Below the pieces are notes generated by a model. It saw only the letters and a list, made by a program, of their open reading frames with translations. It was not told the origin of the DNA and made no database searches. Shown piece by piece: positions 46,994 to 57,724 of a stretch of 59,301 nt of DNA (within the stretch, counting starts at the first letter, position 1; every line of letters starts with the position of its first letter). A program made the position numbers and the translations under genes. Origin of the DNA: Lenisia limosa (Eukaryota; Breviatea); contig LPNZ01010590.1 of NCBI GenBank assembly GCA_001655205.1, positions 1 to 59,301 of the forward strand, given 5' to 3'.

Positions 46994-47436
46994 CATGGGG
47001 AGTATATTCCAAGCCTGGTGAAAAACAATTCATGATGTTCTCAAGGGAGAGTCTCTAAAAGCGGGTGTGTCTTGCCTAACAGTGGTGATACCGGCGACAC
47101 AGGCAAGTGTGAAGCGTGTTGAAAGAACCTTGATCTTGTAAGGAACAAAACCTACTTGGTAGTAGTTTTTAATATCTCAATGGTAATGGAAACGTTATTA
47201 TAAGATTGAATAGAATCAGACTTCCATAACAGGAGTTACACTTTTTATCTCGAGGTAGTGTTGATTCTAACCATAAGTTAGTATCTTAATATGTTCCATT
47301 GTCTTATTGAGAACTATTCGGATAATCTACAGTTGAACAAAAACGAAGAAAGAAAAAAACTACCACAGAGAGACTCGAACCCCCCACTGGCATGACAAAA
47401 AATGTTTCCCCAGGCTTAGAATATATACTCCCCGTG
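46994..47436. mobile_element. Terminal-inverted-repeat element, about 440 bp
   Basis: The left arm (46994-47028, with GGGGAGTATATTCCAAGCC) is inverted at 47401-47436 (as GGGGAGTATATATTCTAAGCC on the minus strand). The interior has no ORF. A B-box-like word GGTTCGAGTCT lies on the minus strand near 47365. Probably a non-autonomous DNA transposon. Confidence 0.55.
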
Positions 47437-47439
47437 CTG

Positions 47440-47471
47440 GGGTCTGCCAGAGATCTGGGGATCTTTAAAAT
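47440..47471 (-). repeat. Inverted fragment of the MITE at 2751-2876
   Basis: Its reverse complement matches 2771-2799 (ATTTTGAAGATCCCCAGAT onward) at 27 of 29 positions. It abuts the right arm of the 46994-47436 element, so one transposon may have inserted next to the other. Confidence 0.65.
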
Positions 47472-47499
47472 CAGTCTCTTGAAATTTTAAAAATTTTAG

Positions 47500-50400
47500 A
47501 TGAATTGGTCAAAGTCACTGAAGGAATCCTCTTGAACCCCTCTGGTCTTGCTCTGGCTGGTCTACCCAATAGCTTCATTCTTTCTCTCTCAATGAGTGAT
47601 GTATGCGCGCGCAATAATCGTCTCCTGCTTTTTCATTGCCCTATTTTTTCCCCCCTTTACCTTTGTTCTAGGATTTGAGCAACAGTTTTCGCAATGAGAA
47701 AGAAAAACTGGGCGGCAACCTTGATGAGTGAGTAAACTTGTCTTTCTATGTGAACATTATGCTTTTTTTCTTTGTTGAATAATTCTTTTTTTTCCTATTA
47801 TTAATTTTAATTTGGTTTATTGCGCATCCTCAAGCCAATATTTTTACGATCAAGAGTGACAAGCGGGCAACAATACAGTCGACCAATCTCTCCACCAACA
47901 TCAGAGTGGGTATTTCTCTCCATATAGTAAATCTCCCCTGACTCTTCAGTTCAAGTGTGATAAAGTTCATGATTGAAGCCACAAATTCTACGCCAGTATG
48001 GAGCATGATGACTTCACTGAACATTCTTCTTGGGGTTTTTATGCGTAATTCATTTCTCCAGTACTATATATATCTCATGGTTGAGTTTTGAAATTATAAT
48101 CACTGACCAGTTGGGCTCTAAACCTGACGACGTGTCTGAAGTAAACACTGACAACGATAACGGAACGTTTGCATCTTCAATCAACGACTCAAATGTTTGG
48201 GGGAATCATATCCTCAAAAGCTAAAACACCTGAGTACCAAAATACAGGCATGCACTCTAACTTTACAGATGTCGTCTTTGGTGAAAGCCTTGAACTCAGG
48301 CGAGATTCCAATTTCAGAAGTCTTAGATCTTGCTGGTGAATCTCTGAGTATGTGTGGATGGATTCAATAATAACAAATGTCTAAAGAGGTGCTTTCTATC
48401 TTTACCAAAACCATCTCATGAATGGCCATTTTAATAGTAACAACTCATCTAGCCTTTGTATTTTCAAAGGTTTTCCTTTTCTATACTGCGCACCAGAAAT
48501 ACCACTTTACAAATCCTCCTACTTGTTGGGCTAAATAAACGATGCAGGTGCTTCCAACGAGCCCAATAACTCAAGCCTCTTTCCCCCTCTTGCCTCTCCT
48601 CCTTTCAGGTTGGAGAATAGAAAAACTGTTCACTTCTTTTTTTTTTCGATCATCTTACTGATTAGTCCCCAAAATAATGGGAGTACTGAAGATCCATTTT
48701 TATCGATTCGGTCCAGTCAAGATGGCCTCTATCCTCTTGAGTCCACGCCTGGTTTTACAGACGACTTGCTGACAAGGTATCCTGACGACGATTTTTTAGG
48801 ATACCAGGACAACTCACAGAATTACTCAGTAACTTCCACCCCCAACCCTTCGGATGTTTTACTGAACCCCAACACTCCGAAACACGTTACCCCTGGACCT
48901 GCCCCTGGCGCACCATCCTCTTCCTTCACCAAGCCAAAGCCCGAACCGAGCAATCAACAAAGAGAACGCGCTGTGAGCTTCGCATTAGATGTTGATACAG
49001 CAGATCAAAAGGCTGCTCCAGGTGTGAAAGAAGCCAAGAAAGAGCTTGGAGGTGAAGAGCCAAAAGACATTAGAACAGTTCCAACTGCAAATCCTGAGGT
49101 GAAGCCACAGTCTTTTGAACCACAGATATCTTACACTATCAATGAAAGGGAAACTCCCGCCCAACCTCCTGAGAGCGTTGAACCTGCCCACCCCCAGATT
49201 GATGAAGAATCTTCCCTTGTTCAAGCTTCCACCCCTCCTGAGAGCGTTGAACCGATTGATGCAGAATCTTCCCTTGTTCAAGCTTCCACCCCTCCTGAGA
49301 GCATTGAACCTGCCTTTAATGTTGGAGTGCCCTCTACTGAAGTGTTTCCCCATTCTCAATCCAGGATTGAAGTTGTGATGGGTCCGCTTCCCCCCTATGA
49401 AGTTGACATCGAACCTCCTCCCCGGCCATTTTCCCCCGACCCCCCAGCAACTTCCAAATCTACACTTTTTATTGAGCCTTATAAACCACCAAAGCAAATG
49501 TATGTCAAGTCTCCAGTTCCACCAGTGCAAACCCCGGTGAAGGCCTCACATCTGAGAGAGCTCGGCCCAGTACCGAAGGAAACTGTCACAAGTGGACCTC
49601 TTGCGTCGTCAGTATCGCCGCTCGACCGAATCCGCTTCAAGCCAGGCCGATCCTTTGACATCCCCATCGATTACTCCCAAACTCCGGAAGAGCCTTTGGA
49701 AGTCTTTCAGCCGCTGGTAAAGGAAAAGGAAGAAATAGGTAAAGAAAAGAAGAAAGAGAATGCAAAGAAGGAGAAAGCAAAGAAGAAAGCAAGGAAAGAA
49801 GAGCAAGTAATTGAGAAGGAACAACTGAAGCAGCCATATGAGAGATTCTCTGAATTCGACCGTAATACGTCGCCTGAACCCCTGGATGTCAACCCCTCGC
49901 CAGGGCCTAAGAATTTGCATGTAATTCATGCTGAGTTTGTCATTGATACTAGTCCTGACCTGGTTGATCTCGATGCGTCATACCATGAGTACGAGGCGCA
50001 AGACACCTCATTTGTCACATTTACTGACCTCCCGAAGTTTGCCGACGCTTCTGACCCCACCATCGTGGAATCGGAGGCGATGAGCAAACCGGACATTGTC
50101 CCCATCCCATCCTGTGCTGTCGGTAATGATTCTGGCAGGTCTGCCAGCCTGGAGTCAGAAGACCTGGAAATGGCCGAGATGGAGGCTGAAATTGCCCGTG
50201 AAATGGAAGAGTTGCTAAAAGAACAAAAGGAACTTGAGGAGATTGACCAAATGATGGTTGAATTGGAAGAAGCAGAGGAGCTGGTCCGACAGCTGGAGAA
50301 GGAGGAAAAAGCTTTGGCACAAGAGGTTGGTTGAAGGGAGTGGGGTAATCAAATAGTGTCTTTGTTGCATTTTACTTCAAATTAGATGAGACCTATTAAC

Positions 50401-53400
50401 CCTTTTAGGAACAGTTGGAAGAGTTAATAGAATTGACTGAGGACCAATCAGCTGAACTGCCAAATCGCACCCGAAGCACATCGCCCTCAAGCCCTCTCCC
50501 CAAGACCCCAATCCCAATCCCCCCTCCATTATCCCTCAAACGTCCCGCCCACAAAGTCATATCCCCTCGAAAACCTGGCAAAACGTCTAAAAAGTCTCAA
50601 CAAGCCACCCCTAAAAAGCCTAAAAACTCTGCCACCCCGAAAAAGCCTGTTGATTCAAAGAAGCCTTTATCTGAGCAGTCAACTCCTGCTGAAAAACCTT
50701 CTCTTAAAGGAAGAGCGCAAACTCCTGCCAAAAAAGGGAAAGAAAAGAAAGAAGTTAAGACTCCTGGCAAGGTCAAAAAAGATGGCAAAAAAGAAGACAA
50801 GGCACGTAAAGCCTGTCAGCCAAAAAGCCGAAGACTCTTCATGACCCCCCCTGGTAAGCTTTTACTCCTCTCTTCTTCATCTTCCATAGTATGATATTTC
50901 ATCCAACAACTAAAAATGTAGGGAAAACACCGACCCCACAACCTGAGGAGTTCTCCCTCCCTGTTATCTTTGCCGACCTCATAGCCGACGGTACTGAGTT
51001 GACAGTTCCCGTTGTCATTCCTGGACCGGTTCTTTCACCCCCTCCACAACCCCAAAAGAAGCCTGACAAAGAAGCATCATCATCAATTCCAAAAGAGGTC
51101 AGGCAGCCTGAACGCCTGTCCCCCAAACGACTGCAATCTGAGAAGACCCCGTCGAAGCCAATGCCGGGCCTTGCTCGTCTCTCGGTGCGTTCCAAGAAAA
51201 AGCCGGAGCGAAGCCCTTTCAGCCCCCTCACGCAACGCGATCAGAGCAGCGTGTCCCCTTTCGCGCCCTATGCCAAGCATAAGGGACTCAAGAACCATGG
51301 AACAGGTATGGTGCTTGTTCGTTATTAATATAATATGAAGCAATGATTGTACATAATGCATAATGCAGACGAGTGTTTAGTAAGATGTAAATGCTCTTGA
51401 GTGTTGACCATTTTAGCTGGTCCTCCAATGCCCTACATGAGTGACACAGAACTTGCTGAAATGGAAGAAGATAAGGTAAAGCAGAAGGAAGAAGAGGATG
51501 CTGAACTTAAAAGAATCGTGAGAGGGAGACAGGGATATTTCCTTTCAGTTATTCATCGATATACGGCCATCTCATGATTTAGTCTGAGGAGGAAATTGAG
51601 ATTCGCGAGAAGGAAAAAGAGCTGGTTGCTGCTGCTGCGAAGTTAAGACAACAACGAAGTGACAAACTCAAAGAAGTAGGGTGGGGGGTAACATTACCAG
51701 GGCTTAGCAGTGAATCGGTGATACTTGTCATATATTATACAAAAAAATACAACATGTGCATCATAATTTATATTAATGATATGTAAATTGAAAGGATAAA
51801 ATGAAAGTAGTATATACTGACATACTAGATCGATCATATAGTTTTAATGCATTTTTTTAAGGTTCTTTGCATATAATATTGTTGTTTATTACGATTAGGC
51901 TGCCCGCATTAGGAAGGCACGAAAAGAGCAAAAAGACTCGGAAAAGAAGGAAAGAGCGGAGGCTAAGATTAAAGCCAGACAGAAGGTATCTTTTTATTCT
52001 ACCTTGCGATAGGAGATGCCAAACTGACCCATCAGGCTGACGACAGGGCAAGTTCAGTTGATGTATCAAAGGTCGTGATACCGAAAAAACAGGTTTGGTT
52101 CATTTCTGAACTGCTGATGTGAAATTCAACCCCACATGACTTTCTAGACTGTTGATAAGATTCCTGCCATTTCAGTCAATTTGACCATTCCCAAAAAGGT
52201 GAGGATCTTGTACTGCGGGGGGGGGGGGGNNNNNNNNNNNNNNNNNNNNNNNNNNNNNNNNNNNNNNNNNNNNNNNNNNNNNNNNNNNNNNNNNNNNNNN
52301 NNNNNNNNNNNNNNNNNNCCCTTTGTTCACACTCAACCTCCTGTTACTGACTCGGTAAGCAAATATTATTTTTCGGCCTCTTTCGCGACCATTATTTGGT
52401 TAACTAAATGCAGGCGAAACCATGGCCGAAGAACTCTGAAGCCATAAGGCCGGTCTGGTCTAAACCACAGAGAAAACACAAAACAAGATCCTCGCTTGTA
52501 GCCAAGCCAGGTATATTTACGGCCCACCCTTCTTTGATCTGCTTTTACTCCTTTAGTTGACCCTCTTGACGGACTTATGCAGGCTACAGGCTCTACACCA
52601 GTACCGCCATCTCCCCCCCGGTCGCCCGACTCCCAGCAAGTTGTGGGCTACAGGCCGAAGCCAAGATCGGATGTCGAACCTGCGCCTATAGAGCCGAAGC
52701 ACGATGGTCCCGATGAAATGGTACGTTATCACCCTATTTTGTGTTTTACCTTCAAGGTCTTCTCTTCTCCGTACGACAACCCCACGACTTCCGATGCCCA
52801 GGAGCCCAACTACGAGTCGGCATACCCCGCCCAGAAATACAGTAATCAGTTCAACCAGTCGAACCCTCCATGCTTCCCCCAGCCCATTAATACTGGCTAT
52901 GCCAGTGAAGGACCATACCAAGACATGGGCCAAGCCAACTACCCAGACATCGCCAACCCGCCGTATCAAGATACCAGACCTGCTTTCGACAGCTTTACAC
53001 AACCCTACGACACACACGACTCTTCAGCATTGTTCATGACTTACCCTGATGGTGTTGCACCCGGTAATTATACCTCCTACTCGAAGGAATCAACCCAGTA
53101 TTCCAATTACCAGGACGTATGTGTGGTGTTTATGAAATAAGTCTCTCTCTTTATTTTGACCGCTTGATTTGATTCCTCAGAGCCGCGAGAGACGGACTCA
53201 AGGCGCCCGACACGGAACAGAACAGACAAAGAGGCGAATTGGCCGTGACCTGCGCTCCCCCCGTGAGCGTCGTTCGAGGAGAGGCATCCCGCGTAGCCGA
53301 AATAGTCAGAGCGCGAGACCGCGCGAGCCTGAGTTGGAAAAGCCGTCCCGAATGCAGAACATTGACCACTTGCCCCCTTTGATGCAGAAAACCACCGCCA

Positions 53401-53820
53401 CCATCACTCCTCTTGGAGGACAACAGTACAGCCAGCAGTATTTTCCGGTTTCTCCCCAAGAATATGTAAGATGGATAACTGTCCTTTTTTCATTTTCATA
53501 TGTGCGTACATTTGTTATTGACAGTTAAATACGGATAGCATCTTTTCATACCACACATTTAGAGATAAGGTTTTGAAATCTCCGTTATTATTTGAAAGCA
53601 AACTAAAATCACTCACCCCCCCCCCCCAAGGCGAATGGANNNNNNNNNNNNNNNNNNNNNNNNNNNNNNNNNNNNNNNNNNNNNNNNNNNNNNNNNNNNN
53701 NNNNNNNNGGGCCCGCCAGGCCTGGGCGGGTGGCCGGATAGCAACTGGGGCTGACCTGCAGTTTGAGGGATCCATCATCATGACTTTCGTTAATCTCTTG
53801 CAATGCTCATTACTGTAGTT
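47500..53820 (+). CDS. Very large disordered, proline/lysine-rich protein with coiled coils; 5' end unclear
   Basis: I do not recognise a family. The first visible exon (47500) reads ELVKVTEGILLNPSGLALAG and needs an upstream exon for phase. Next come DLSNSFRNEKEKLGGN, IFTIKSDKRATIQSTNLSTN and LGSKPDDVSEVNTDNDNG. A long exon of about 1.67 kb (48666-50328) is acidic/proline-rich, contains three PPES(V/I)EP..SSLVQAST units (49165-49315), a KEKKKENAKKEKAKKKARKE stretch (about 49745) and a Glu/Leu-rich coiled coil (50170-50325) that continues in the next exon from 50409. Basic PKKP-type repeats (50540-50830), more coiled coil (51430-51960), a Tyr/Pro/Gln-rich segment (52790-53110) and an Arg/Ser-rich segment (53180-53350) follow. 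Gaps at 52230-52318 and 53640-53708; the end near 53820 is tentative. The exons near 48.0-48.35 kb are uncertain, so two genes cannot be excluded. A scaffold or cytoskeletal role is only a guess. Confidence 0.6.
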
Positions 53821-54497
53821 TTTAACAAGCAAGCGGGTGTGACTGTTTTAATGTATTTGTACTATGGTTCAGTTAATTTTTGGTTAATTAATGCCAAATA
53901 AACAAAGAGAGCAACACACAAGAGCTATAGGGTAGCATAGAGAAACCTTAATTTTTGTGACGATTATTCGACGAAAAGCGGAACAGCAGCTTTCGAGCTT
54001 CTGAACTACGCTTTATCATGGGGTATTGTCGGTTGCGGAACAAAAATGGTCTTGTTATTTGCCCCAAGCCCCTTTACAGGCTTGTTAGGATTGTTGTGTC
54101 CTCTTCTGGTCTAGGAGAGGTCTGTGGAAGTCGGGGTGGGGAGAGGCAGCGTCAGCAGCCACGTTGACAGATCAGCATCAGGCTCTATTTCCGTGTACAT
54201 ACTGATCCGGATCCGACTCATCAAATAAAAGCGAGGATCCGGATCCGGTTTTAGAATCCGGGTAGGATCCGACAAAAGCTCTGGTAATATCTGCCAGACA
54301 GTTCTAGTGGAGTACAATATTCTGGGAACTTGACCCTCTTATGAAAATTGGTGTTCCCCAATCGACTGAATATCTGATGAAAGTGAGTATTACCAAATCC
54401 AAAGTAAACTACTGAAGAGCTGGGCAGTCCAAAGATGTTAATTGCTTGATGCGTCTCAGGCTAATAACCAAAGATAGAAGCCATAAATAAACAAAAC
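53821..54497. other. Convergent intergenic region with a TCCGGATCC-rich repeat
   Basis: An AATAAA signal occurs near 53896, suited to the plus-strand gene. At 54204-54272 the palindromic words ATCCGGATCCG and GGATCCGGATCC recur several times with AGAATCCGGGTAGGATCCG, a short-period degenerate repeat. No ORF is convincing. Confidence 0.5.
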
Positions 54498-57400
54498 CTA
54501 GCCCAGGAGGGCAGACTCTACTGAGCTGTCAGCTTGCTGGACGACAGAAACCACGGACGCTTCGTCATCATCCCTCACTCGTCTCTTGACGGCAACCATT
54601 CCTGCCACATCATAATGGCAATTAAAAGGTTTTAACAAAAACATCATGAGTTGTCACAAACCAAGAGTATTCTGTGGATTAGGGATGAGCACAGCGTCAG
54701 TGCTTGAGGCGGTTTCTGATGAAGTGGACGGAATGGGAGTAGGTACTGGTTCAGGGGCTGGGGCTTGTCAGTAAGGTAAAAGCAAAACAGGGTTGACGCA
54801 TACTATTTAATTTTGCAGCTGCGGCGGCGGGATTATTGAGGGCCTCAGCGAGAGCTCTTCTCTCAATCCGAGCCATGAGATCCGAGGTCGAAATACCTCT
54901 GGAAAGGGTCAAAACAAGACATTTTCAAAACTACCAACCCTGTTCTGGGGGTGACACGAGTCATGCCAAGTTTCCGGGGGACAGCATAATATCTAGAGGA
55001 TATAAGCGGGAAAGGAGACCAACTTGTCATCTGGCTTCTCATACTCCTCTGAATGGGCGACTATGTGAATGTTGTGCTCCCTAAAGGCATAAAGTGGGGG
55101 TTCCCCTTTGTTTCGAAATAACCTCTTTCCATGCTCACTTCAAGAACTCCTCAGTAAGGCCAAAAGTGGGAGCATCAGGAATTACCTTATGCACAAATTT
55201 GCTGAAAGGTTACAATATAATACCACGTACTCACCATGCGGCCACAGTGGCGTATCTCTCGTTTTCTGACATTACTGGTTTACGCTGGAGTTGTTATTGG
55301 AGAAATTCTTTTAAATGAAAAACCATGACATTTACCCACCTTGTAAACCATCGCATCCTTATCTCCAGTAACTCCAACGAAAAGTCTATTACCGAAAGAT
55401 GCAGCAGCAGCAAGGGCTCTCATATGTCCCAAATGGCACATGTCATAAATTCCTGTTTGAGATAAGATGGAATGCGAACTGAACCCATACAAACCGTCAC
55501 AATAGACGTTTTTAAAAACTGTGAAAAGAGGAAGGCGAAGATGGTATGTAACATCAAGTAATACAGAAACCTGAAAGGATAAGACTAGTTGACATCGGAA
55601 TGGAGGGTTATTACAAGGGCTCCGTGCAATGAATTGCCAATTAATTGAAAAATGTAATGAGTTGTGTAAAAAAGATAAATAAAACTTCCGTATTTTTGGC
55701 TGGGCACAAGTATATTCAGTGAAATAAATTCGAAATGAATACTGTTAAAACCTTGTCTATTTTTGAAAGTTTCCAGCAGCCACTCAATAGTTAGATTTAT
55801 TTCAAAATAATGTTGTAGATATGATTGTCTACAAAAGATTGAAACTTATTCCGCAATTATTTTCAATAATTGGCAATTAATTGTAAGGTGCCCTAGTTAC
55901 TACACAGCCACATACATGATAAAAGAGAAGGATCGCAATTGAAGCGAAATTATCACAAAGGCCAATCATAGAGAAAACAATGAGCCACTGATGGGCCTCT
56001 CTTTGTGCAATACGTGACAAAATAACGTCACTAAAGCGTCATTTTTTGAATACAAAAATATTTTTGTTGGAATTCATAGTATTAGCAGCCTTATTCTCTG
56101 CTGCACCCAGAAAATTAAAATTTCTTCAATGTTAATTCCGAACTCAAGTTAAAAAAAACTGAACTACAAGACTTGCAAAATCAAATCCATGCTTACGAGA
56201 TTATCACAGACAAAACAAGGCCATCGCAAACAACTGACTCCATGCTAATGTTGAATCCGTAGAAGGCTGCTCCAAGACCGGGAAGTGCTCTGTAAAACTA
56301 AGGTGTTAGAGAACAAAAGTAAAATATGGCTTTGCTTGTGTCAATATAACTGGAGAATATGACTCTGACTTACGAGGGCTACTAGCAGAACAAATCTAGA
56401 AATAGACTTCTTGGTTAAGCGAAACACCTAGAATGAGTTTCAGTACCCAGGATGCGAACAAACCTTCACATAAGCAGCAATGAGGCAAGAGATATAAATG
56501 ACAGTTGCGAAACTGTTAACACCAGGAAACAAATACTAGAAAAATCAGAAAGAAGCCCACATATCTTACAGGGATCAGGTGATTCTGTAAGTCATCAACC
56601 ATTATAAAGAGAGGTTCGAAGTAGCTAAACTATAAATCAACGAATGCTGCCTTACTTGGCATTAATGAAGGAGGTGACATATATATAGACCAACTGGATT
56701 GCAATAAAGATCAAGAGAAACTCTCCAGTACTAAAGCAGTGAGAGTGCCGGAAATGATAAGTAAGCCTTACCCCATAAGAATAAAACTTTTTGTTCCATA
56801 GTACTTCAGTGCGTTAACATGGATTATGAGAAGGAGGAGAAGAACACTCTGTGAGATAAAGACTTTGATTGAACCCTCAACCAACCTCAACCAACATCCA
56901 TTGGGTAACTGTATCGCGAATTCCGAAAATGATACAAAGAGTCAAAGTCAAGAAAACAGAACCGATAACTTCACACGCACGAGAAAACTAGAAAGTTAAA
57001 CATGAACAGAGAGCATAAATATACTATTTCTCCAAGAGGTGAAACATTTCGGGTGATCTCCGCATGAATTCCGTCAATTTGATCAAGAACAAAGAAACAG
57101 GCGACGAGGAAAGCCACTCCCATTGTAACTGGAGATAAGGAACATACACCAAATTTCTACCCACCAAGTGAAGGATGTGTGTCATAGTAAAGGACACATA
57201 CATACCATCCATGTAAAAGGCAAACCAAACTAATCTAAAAAAGGTTAAAGGACGGAACTTGAACAAGAATACAGATATTGCAAAGAATTTAGTAGAAAAA
57301 AAAAAAAGGTAGCATACCAAAGAGAGCACATTCGGGGCAACATTATCTGGAATACAGCTAAGAAGCTTCTCATAAACAGGATGGAGAAGCTGTAGAGATT

Positions 57401-57521
57401 AGTCTGGTAAGAAAAATATGTTTCTCACCTTTCCCGAAAGTGAACAGTCTGTCCTGTCAGTTCCATACTTTTCAAAATGGATGCGGTCATTTTCAGTGAG
57501 AAAAATGTCCGGAACTTTCAT
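54498..57521 (-). CDS. CDP-alcohol phosphotransferase-like membrane domain fused to CTP:phosphocholine cytidylyltransferase (candidate)
   Basis: Start MKVPDIFLTENDRIHFEKYG (ATG 57519-57521), then LLHPVYEKLLSCIPDNVAPN and further membrane exons follow the choline/ethanolamine phosphotransferase (CEPT1/EPT1) pattern. The catalytic stretch reads DQIDGIHAEITRNVSPLGE (57040-57100) then FSRACEVIGS (about 56980). It matches the family spacing, but Arg, the third Asp and the fourth Asp of the CDP-alcohol motif are Glu, Ser and Glu. Helices continue to AQREAHQWLIVFSMIGLCDN and LLFYH (55916). After an intron (55571-55915, phase 0 both sides) the frame continues VSVLLDVTYHLRL, NVYCDGIYDMCHLGHMRAL (HxGH motif, about 55440-55500), RKPVMSENERYATVAA, KVIPDAPTFGLTEEFL, HNIHIVAHSEEYEKPDDK and RTGGISTSDLMARIERR: a complete phosphocholine cytidylyltransferase catalytic domain. 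The tail is Pro/Ser-rich and shows no long amphipathic membrane-binding helix. Stop 54498-54500. If not fused, these are two adjacent genes; no ATG for a separate cytidylyltransferase is evident. Confidence 0.75.
55616..55894. mobile_element. MITE inside the intron linking the two lipid-enzyme domains
   Basis: The ends AGGGCTCCGTGCAATGAATT (55616) and, on the minus strand, AGGGCACCTTACAATTAATT (from 55894) are terminal inverted repeats of about 36 bp with roughly five mismatches. No ORF lies between. Removing the 279 bp leaves an intron of about 66 nt, ordinary for this genome. Confidence 0.75.
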
Positions 57522-57724
57522 ATTAGGTTGGTTTGACTGCAAAAAACAAAACAAAAACAGAGGGGAATTGAACGCAAATTGCGCAGGCGCCTTTTATTAT
57601 GTGCCAGGAGTCTCGGTGTTAGCCTATCCTTTATTTTTAGAACATAGAGGTGCGATAGAGGTGACCGACCTGACCACCCCAACATTTTATCTTCACCTGC
57701 ATCCACCCTGCATCACACAACACA

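Noticed and set aside
47355-47400. A second tRNA on the minus strand near a GGTTCGAGTCT B box
   Set aside because: The T arm could pair, but no matching 5' acceptor strand or A box is found in range. It lies inside a TIR element and is probably chance or a relict.
48985-49530. A 181-codon minus-strand ORF
   Set aside because: It is the shadow of the long, repeat-bearing plus-strand exon of the disordered protein; its Arg/Gly repeats mirror the PPESVEP repeats.
52553-53017. A 154-codon minus-strand ORF
   Set aside because: Complement of coding exons of the disordered protein; Val/Arg-rich content reflects the opposite strand only.
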